From Acidobacteriota bacterium (lineage in GTDB: Bacteria; Acidobacteriota; Vicinamibacteria; Vicinamibacterales; UBA2999): a stretch of DNA of 5,314 bases. The stretch is from contig CANIAI010000195.1 of assembly GCA_947465275.1 (NCBI GenBank), positions 1-5,314 on the forward strand, in the 5' to 3' direction. Shown here piece by piece: positions 1 through 5,314 of this stretch. The position numbers were made by a program, and so were the translations under genes. The notes under the pieces were generated by a model. The model was not told where the DNA came from. It worked only from the letters and a program-made list of their open reading frames with translations, and did no database searches. Position 1 is the stretch's first letter. Each line of letters opens with the position of its first letter.

Positions 1-2
1 CG

Positions 3-563
3 GTGGTGTTCACCGCGTGGCTCGCGTTCCTGCTGGTGCAGACCGCGCTGGTCGCGCAGGGGCGAACAGCCGTGCACCGTCGGCTCGGGGTCGCTGGCGT
101 CGCGCTGGCGCTGCTGATGCTGGGCCTCGGCTACCGGGCCGCAATCGTGGTGACCCGCCTGGGCCACCGCGGCATTCCGGGCGTCGAGTTCCCGGACGTC
201 GCAGGGTTCCTGCTGTTGAACATCGCGAGCGTCACCGTGTTCGCGGCGCTGGTGGTCGCGGGCTGGATCCGCCGACGCGATCCGCAGGCGCACAAGCGGC
301 TGATGCTCGTGGCGACCGCCGGCGCGCTCGTTGGGCCCGGCGTGAGCCGCCTGCCGCTGTTCTCGGGACACACCGCGCTGATCGCCGTCCCGGTGCTCGC
401 CTTCATGCTCGCCGGCCCGGCCTGGGATCTCGTCACGCGGAGACGCGTGCATCGCGTCTACATCTGGAGCGTCGCCCTGTCACTGCTGGCGCTCCCGCCG
501 GTCGTCGGTCCCGTGTCGAGCACCGCCGCATGGCGATCGATCGCATCCTGGCTGCTGCATTGA
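3..563 (+). CDS. Multi-pass integral membrane protein of unknown function, 5' end outside the window
   Basis: The frame is open from the first base of the window. The GTG at position 3 sits inside a hydrophobic run, so it is probably internal and the real start lies upstream. The visible 186 residues show about five hydrophobic segments: residues 1-18, 29-50, 66-88, 124-141 and 152-170. Charged loops separate them. The motif HRRLG (25-29) opens the second segment. RRRDPQAHKRLM (90-101) forms a basic loop before a segment starting LVATAG, followed by a conserved-looking SRLP. This pattern of an HRRLG box and an HKRLM box is one I associate with uncharacterised bacterial membrane proteins, and I cannot name a reaction. 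The basic loops suggest the positive-inside rule. It ends in TGA, with a small hairpin 7 bases downstream, and is convergent with the S1 protease. Confident that it is a real gene, not of its role. Confidence 0.8.
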   Translation: MVFTAWLAFLLVQTALVAQGRTAVHRRLGVAGVALALLMLGLGYRAAIVVTRLGHRGIPGVEFPDVAGFLLLNIASVTVFAALVVAGWIRRRDPQAHKRLMLVATAGALVGPGVSRLPLFSGHTALIAVPVLAFMLAGPAWDLVTRRRVHRVYIWSVALSLLALPPVVGPVSSTAAWRSIASWLLH

Positions 564-570
564 CGCGCAA

Positions 571-584
571 GGCGCGCCAGCGCC
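571..584 (+). terminator. Possible hairpin terminator after the membrane-protein gene
   Basis: GGCGC (571-575), loop GCCA, GCGCC (580-584) forms a perfect 5-pair stem beginning 7 bases after the stop codon. There is no T tract after it, so it is not a classical intrinsic terminator. Short GC stems are common by chance at this base composition. Confidence 0.25.
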
Positions 585-607
585 GGAGTGACGCGATGCA
601 AACCAGA

Positions 608-873
608 GGCGGGGCGGGGGGCGGCCGGCGGGCGCGTGTGCCAGGCCGACGGCAGAGCGACGCGCGAGCCATCGAGCAGGAATGCGACCGCAGCGATTCC
701 TTCGAGCGCGTTCCGTCCAGGCGTCACCCCATGCTGGGATCAGCTCGGTGGATGACGCGCCTCACCACAGGGCCTGACCACACCCCTACGCGCTCGGGCA
801 GCGCAAGAGTACGAGCCGGAGGGAGCATTCCCGGCCGCAGCACCCGCGCCCGCCGGCCGCCCCCCGCCCCGCC
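608..873. repeat. Perfect 29-base inverted repeat with a 208-base centre
   Basis: The left arm (608-636) reads GGCGGGGCGGGGGG, then CGGCCGGCGGGCGCG. The right arm (845-873) is its exact reverse complement over all 29 positions. Both arms contain only G and C. Beyond a single mismatch (637/844) pairing resumes for four more bases (638-641 with 840-843), so the match runs to 34 positions with one mismatch. A further partial match outside the arms (CCAG at 603-606 against CTGG at 877-880) needs a two-base gap. The left arm has several G runs that could form a quadruplex on the plus strand. The centre encodes nothing recognisable. It could be a decayed or non-autonomous mobile element, two copies of a dispersed repeat in opposite orientation, or a structural element between convergent genes. 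Confidence 0.8.
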
Positions 874-891
874 CTGCTGGGGCGACGCGCC

Positions 892-1872
892 CTACTCCGT
901 GCTCGCGTGCGTCGGTTCCACGGAGGGCGGCAGCAGGCTCGGGATCCTCCGGAACATCTCGGCGCGTACCGGCAGGATGAACGAGAAGCGGTAGTCGCCC
1001 TGCATCCGGCCGATCGGGATCCCGACAAGGTCGCCCTCCTGGTCGAGCACGCCGCCGCCCGAGACGCCGGGGTGTCCGTCGGTCAGGCAGGTGATCAGGC
1101 CGTTGGTGGTGCGCTGGCCGACGTAGCCGGTACTGAGGATGATCCCCTTCGAGTAGTCGTTGCCGAGGCGGAAGATCGGTTCGGCGAAGTCGAACGCGTA
1201 GCGCGTGTCGACCCGCAGTGGCGGCAGCGGCACGTTACCCCGCACGCGCAGGATGGCCCAGTCGCCCGCATGCACCTCGACGGGCGCATTTCCGGTGTCG
1301 ATGATCCGCGCGGGGACGTCGCGGGCGCCGATCCGCAACGTGATGCCGGACACGGGGCGCGACTCGGCATCCTCCCCGAGCGACACGACGGCGTGCTTGA
1401 CGGTGATGAAGTAGCCGTTGCCGAGGTACCCGGCGGTGCCGTAGCTCGTCTTGCCGCTGCTGTCCGCCGCATTGAGCTCGACGAAGCTCTCGCGCCGCTG
1501 GCGCAGCAGCCGCACCGGCAGCAGTCCCATCTCGGCCTGCAGCTGCCGCTTGATTTCCTCGACCATCGGACTCGACGCGGTGGCGACGCCTCCCGCCTGA
1601 TCCACGGCGGAGGCTGGCTCGCCGGTCGCGCTCAGTGGCACTCCGGCGAGGCTCTGCTGGTCACCGGCAGTGCCGGACGGTCGAGGCGCCTGGGCCTGGC
1701 GGCTCTGGAGGATGCTGCGCGCCACGTCGTCGCGCAGGGCAATCAGGCGGGCGTCGTTGTCGGCGAGCTGTCGTTCGATGCTGCGCTGGCTGGTCCAGGA
1801 GCCGAGACTGAAGGCGAGCGAGGCGAGCGAGAACGTGAGGCCGGCGTAGAGGACAGAGCGGCGGACGGACAC
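892..1872 (-). CDS. Membrane-anchored trypsin-like (S1-family fold) serine protease
   Basis: A 326-residue protein predicted to hydrolyse peptide bonds outside the cytoplasm. Residues 1-5 (MSVRR) are basic. Residues 6-26 are a hydrophobic helix without a clear cleavage site, so it looks like a signal anchor. Residues 28-56 form a probable coiled coil, followed by a Pro/Ser/Gly/Ala-rich linker to about residue 102. The protease core spans about 125-312. His160 lies in FITVKHAVV, Asp204 in HAGDWAILRV and Ser271 in DGHPGVSGGGVL, giving the order His, Asp, Ser of the trypsin fold. The serine box is GVSGGG instead of the common GNSGGP. There is no PDZ domain after the core, unlike DegP/HtrA proteins, and the C-terminus ends soon after. 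The start is GTG, chosen because GGAG lies 7 bases upstream and the signal anchor begins directly. It is divergent from the subtilisin gene. The substrate is unknown. Confidence 0.88.
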   Translation of the reverse strand: MSVRRSVLYAGLTFSLASLAFSLGSWTSQRSIERQLADNDARLIALRDDVARSILQSRQAQAPRPSGTAGDQQSLAGVPLSATGEPASAVDQAGGVATASSPMVEEIKRQLQAEMGLLPVRLLRQRRESFVELNAADSSGKTSYGTAGYLGNGYFITVKHAVVSLGEDAESRPVSGITLRIGARDVPARIIDTGNAPVEVHAGDWAILRVRGNVPLPPLRVDTRYAFDFAEPIFRLGNDYSKGIILSTGYVGQRTTNGLITCLTDGHPGVSGGGVLDQEGDLVGIPIGRMQGDYRFSFILPVRAEMFRRIPSLLPPSVEPTHASTE

Positions 1873-1879
1873 AGGGTGG

Positions 1880-1883
1880 CTCC
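1880..1883 (-). promoter_or_regulatory. Ribosome binding site of the S1 protease
   Basis: On the minus strand GGAG sits 7 bases before the GTG start codon at 1872-1870. This good spacing decides the start in the absence of a nearby ATG. Confidence 0.65.
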
Positions 1884-1985
1884 GAATCCGCTACCGGAGA
1901 CGAGGACCAGGCGGGCGCGGGCACCGGCCCGGGCGACTGGAAGGTACGTGGTCAGCGGACGGAGTACCCGGCTTCCAAGTTCGGC

Positions 1986-2023
1986 AGCTAAATCATCCCG
2001 GGCGGAGCCCGGAATTTACAGCT
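1986..2023 (-). promoter_or_regulatory. Strong stem-loop, possible part of the S1 protease mRNA leader
   Basis: Two nested stems are visible. The outer arms are AGCTAAAT (1986-1993) and ATTT plus AGCT (2014-2017, 2020-2023), with a two-base bulge. The inner arms are CCGGGC (1998-2003) and GCCCGG (2007-2012) around a GGA loop. The pair 1997/2013 is C-A on plus-strand RNA but a G-U wobble on minus-strand RNA. This favours transcription toward the S1 protease, whose start lies about 114 bases downstream in that direction. No T tract follows on either strand, which argues against a simple terminator. Its role is inferred. Confidence 0.45.
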
Positions 2024-2062
2024 TTGCGCGCACCCCGCGGGCGGCGCCCTTTTCGCTTGGTC

Positions 2063-2086
2063 AGCCCTGCCGGATACGGCAGAGCT
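2063..2086 (-). promoter_or_regulatory. Second stem-loop in the divergent spacer
   Basis: CTGCCG (2067-2072) and CGGCAG (2077-2082) form a perfect 6-pair stem with a four-base loop. AGC (2063-2065) and GCT (2084-2086) extend it. The intervening pair 2066/2083 is a C-A mismatch on plus-strand RNA and a G-U wobble on minus-strand RNA, giving a continuous 10-pair stem only on the minus strand. It could also be a dyad operator bound by a regulator of either protease gene. Confidence 0.45.
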
Positions 2087-2276
2087 AACTGCTTTGTTGT
2101 CAGTAAGTAACGAGCACAGCCTAGCAGCGCCCCCCTGCCCTGTCAACGCGGATCGCGCGCCGCCCGCACGCCCCCGCCAGCCGTCTGCACGGGCTCGCAC
2201 ACCAGCGCACGTGCCGTCGCGGCCAGCTCAAGGGGCGCTGCCGCCGGGTCGATTGCGACGGTGGCGAGCAGACTCC

Positions 2277-4802
<2,526 letters not shown>

Positions 4803-4826
4803 CGGCGGCTCCGGTGAGCCCCGTGG

Positions 4827-4841
4827 AGCGCGATGCGCGCT
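4827..4841. terminator. Possible bidirectional hairpin between convergent genes
   Basis: AGCGCG (4827-4832) and CGCGCT (4836-4841) form a perfect 6-pair stem with a three-base ATG loop. It lies 24 bases after the subtilisin stop codon and reaches into the TAG stop of the thioredoxin-like gene. An alternative stem uses GCGCGC at 4835-4840 and 4845-4850. No T tract follows on either strand, so termination is only suggested. Confidence 0.3.
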
Positions 4842-5314
4842 ACCGCGCGCGCGGCGGCGGCATGACGCGCACGAGATAGTCGCGCACCGTCGTCCGCTCG
4901 GCTTCGGTCATCGCCGGCGCCGCCCGCGCGATGACGCGCATGAAGGCGGCGATCTCGTCGGGGATGGCCGGGAAGCCGACGTTGCTGCCGTCGGGCATGG
5001 CGTTCGAGTCGCCCACCTTGCGCCCCTGCTGGTCGAGGAAGACGTAGAACGGCAGCCCCGACTTCTCGCCGCCCCACCGATCCATCAGCTGCACGCCGCC
5101 CGGGTGCTCGAGCGCCTGCTTCTCATCGCGCTCCCTCACCGTCAGGTTCACCACGCGGAAATGCTTCCGCATCACCGGACCGGCCTCGGGGGACGCGATG
5201 AACGCCTCGAAGTTGCGGCACCACGTGCACCACGAGGCGCCGAACTCGATGAGCAGCCCCTGGCCGGTGGAGCGTGCCGAGGCCAGCGCGCCGGCGACCA
5301 CCGTGTCGGCGGCC
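4840..5314 (-). CDS. Thioredoxin-fold protein with WCTWC motif, 5' end outside the window
   Basis: The frame is still open at the window edge, where the translation reads AADTVVAGALASAR, so the GTG at 5301 is unlikely to be the true start. A signal peptide may lie outside. Numbering from that GTG, residues 16-21 (LLIEFG) form the strand before ASWCTWC, with Cys25 and Cys28 as the redox pair. An HFRVVNLTV strand follows, then GLPFYVFLD with Pro84 in the cis-proline position, and GR(K)VGDS. The last 45 residues (PAIPDEIAAFMRVIARAAPAM...) are a helical tail. The order matches thioredoxin-like disulfide reductases of the Thioredoxin_7 type. WCTWC differs from WCGPC of cytoplasmic thioredoxin. The substrate protein is unknown. 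It is convergent with the subtilisin gene, with a gap of 37 bases between the stop codons. Confidence 0.85.
   Translation of the reverse strand, partial: AADTVVAGALASARSTGQGLLIEFGASWCTWCRNFEAFIASPEAGPVMRKHFRVVNLTVRERDEKQALEHPGGVQLMDRWGGEKSGLPFYVFLDQQGRKVGDSNAMPDGSNVGFPAIPDEIAAFMRVIARAAPAMTEAERTTVRDYLVRVMPPPRAR

Larger units (their letters stand above)
564..891. other. Convergent intergenic spacer with no credible gene
   Basis: 328 bases lie between the stop codon of the membrane-protein gene and the stop codon of the S1 protease. Open frames cross it on both strands. Their translations are rich in Arg, Ala, Pro and Gly, with no hydrophobic core, domain motif or start with a ribosome binding site. 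That is what GC-rich non-coding DNA gives. The spacer holds two long G/C-only inverted arms and a weaker internal fold: GCGTCA (721-726) pairs with TGACGC (753-758), enclosing a smaller CCCA/TGGG stem at 728-738. No tRNA or known RNA gene is recognised. Confidence 0.6.
1873..2276. other. Divergent intergenic region between the two protease genes
   Basis: 404 bases carry the start regions of both proteases. Open frames read through from each side but lack coding features. Most of it is very GC-rich, except about 1985-2125, which has runs such as AATTTA, GCTTTG, TTTTCGC, AACTGCTTTGTTG and AGTAAGTAA. That zone is the natural place for promoters, but I find no convincing -35/-10 pair on either strand. 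The two clear hairpins lie inside this zone. The stretch 2126-2260 shows nothing recognisable. Confidence 0.6.

Noticed and set aside
17..994. Plus-strand open frame crossing the membrane-protein gene and the spacer
   Set aside because: It overlaps the membrane-protein gene in another frame and crosses the inverted repeat. The composition is non-coding and it has no motif.
2041..2054. Intrinsic terminator GGGC-GGC-GCCC-TTTT on the plus strand (2038-2053 area)
   Set aside because: The stem is only four pairs with a three-base loop and four T. It would lie upstream of the subtilisin with no gene before it on that strand, so it is not supported.
907..2088. Long plus-strand open frame of 393 codons opposite the S1 protease
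   Set aside because: It is antisense to a gene with clear catalytic motifs. Its translation is a His/Asp/Arg/Ala-rich mix typical of the shadow frame of GC-rich coding DNA, with no domain.
1960..2090. GEMM / cyclic-di-GMP class I riboswitch on the minus strand
   Set aside because: Only the short strings GCGCAAAGC and AGCCGGGT fit. The first conserved box with its GAAA-capped stem and the expected spacing are missing.
2094..2125. Sigma-70 promoter for the subtilisin using TTGTTG (2094-2099)
   Set aside because: No acceptable -10 box follows at 16-18 bases. The nearest AT-containing hexamers fit poorly.
2094..2276. N-terminal extension of the subtilisin to an upstream start
   Set aside because: The 61 extra residues are Pro/Ala/Arg-rich and would place the evident signal peptide internally. 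The ATG at 2277 starts exactly at a standard signal peptide.

Overview
This is a GC-rich stretch of bacterial DNA (by eye roughly two thirds or more G+C, with strong G/C third-position bias in the genes). It holds four protein-coding genes. Two run off the window ends: a membrane protein at the left, and a thioredoxin-like protein at the right. The two complete genes are divergently transcribed and both encode extracytoplasmic serine proteases. Gene style (long GC-rich intergenic spacers, an S8 protease with a fervidolysin-type prodomain and tandem C-terminal modules, a WCTWC thioredoxin-like protein) would suit a soil-type Acidobacteriota such as Vicinamibacteria. No marker gene is present, so that placement is a weak inference.

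Layout. 3-563 (+): 3' part of a small multi-pass membrane protein with HRRLG and HKRLM motifs. 564-891: a 328-base spacer between convergent genes with no credible gene. It contains a hairpin just after the first stop codon and two perfect 29-base inverted arms (608-636 and 845-873) made only of G and C. 892-1872 (-): a membrane-anchored, trypsin-fold (S1-type) serine protease with GTG start, good ribosome binding site and an intact His/Asp/Ser triad. 1873-2276: a 404-base divergent spacer with a local AT-richer zone and two strong hairpins at 1986-2023 and 2063-2086. Both pair better as RNA of the minus strand, so they may form a structured leader of the S1 protease mRNA. 2277-4802 (+): a secreted subtilisin-family (S8) protease of 841 residues with signal peptide, inhibitor-like prodomain, complete catalytic domain and four tandem modules of about 96 residues. 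4803-4839: a short convergent gap with a hairpin that reaches into the next stop codon. 4840-5314 (-): a thioredoxin-fold protein, 5' end outside the window.

How the genes may work together: the two proteases share an upstream region, so co-regulation of extracellular or periplasmic proteolysis is possible but not shown. The outer genes point the other way and nothing visible ties them to the proteases, although thioredoxin-like proteins of this type usually act on thiols outside the cytoplasm. I see no tRNA, rRNA, CRISPR array, transposase or phage gene. The least explained parts are the structured divergent spacer, the G-rich inverted repeat and the four C-terminal modules of the subtilisin.
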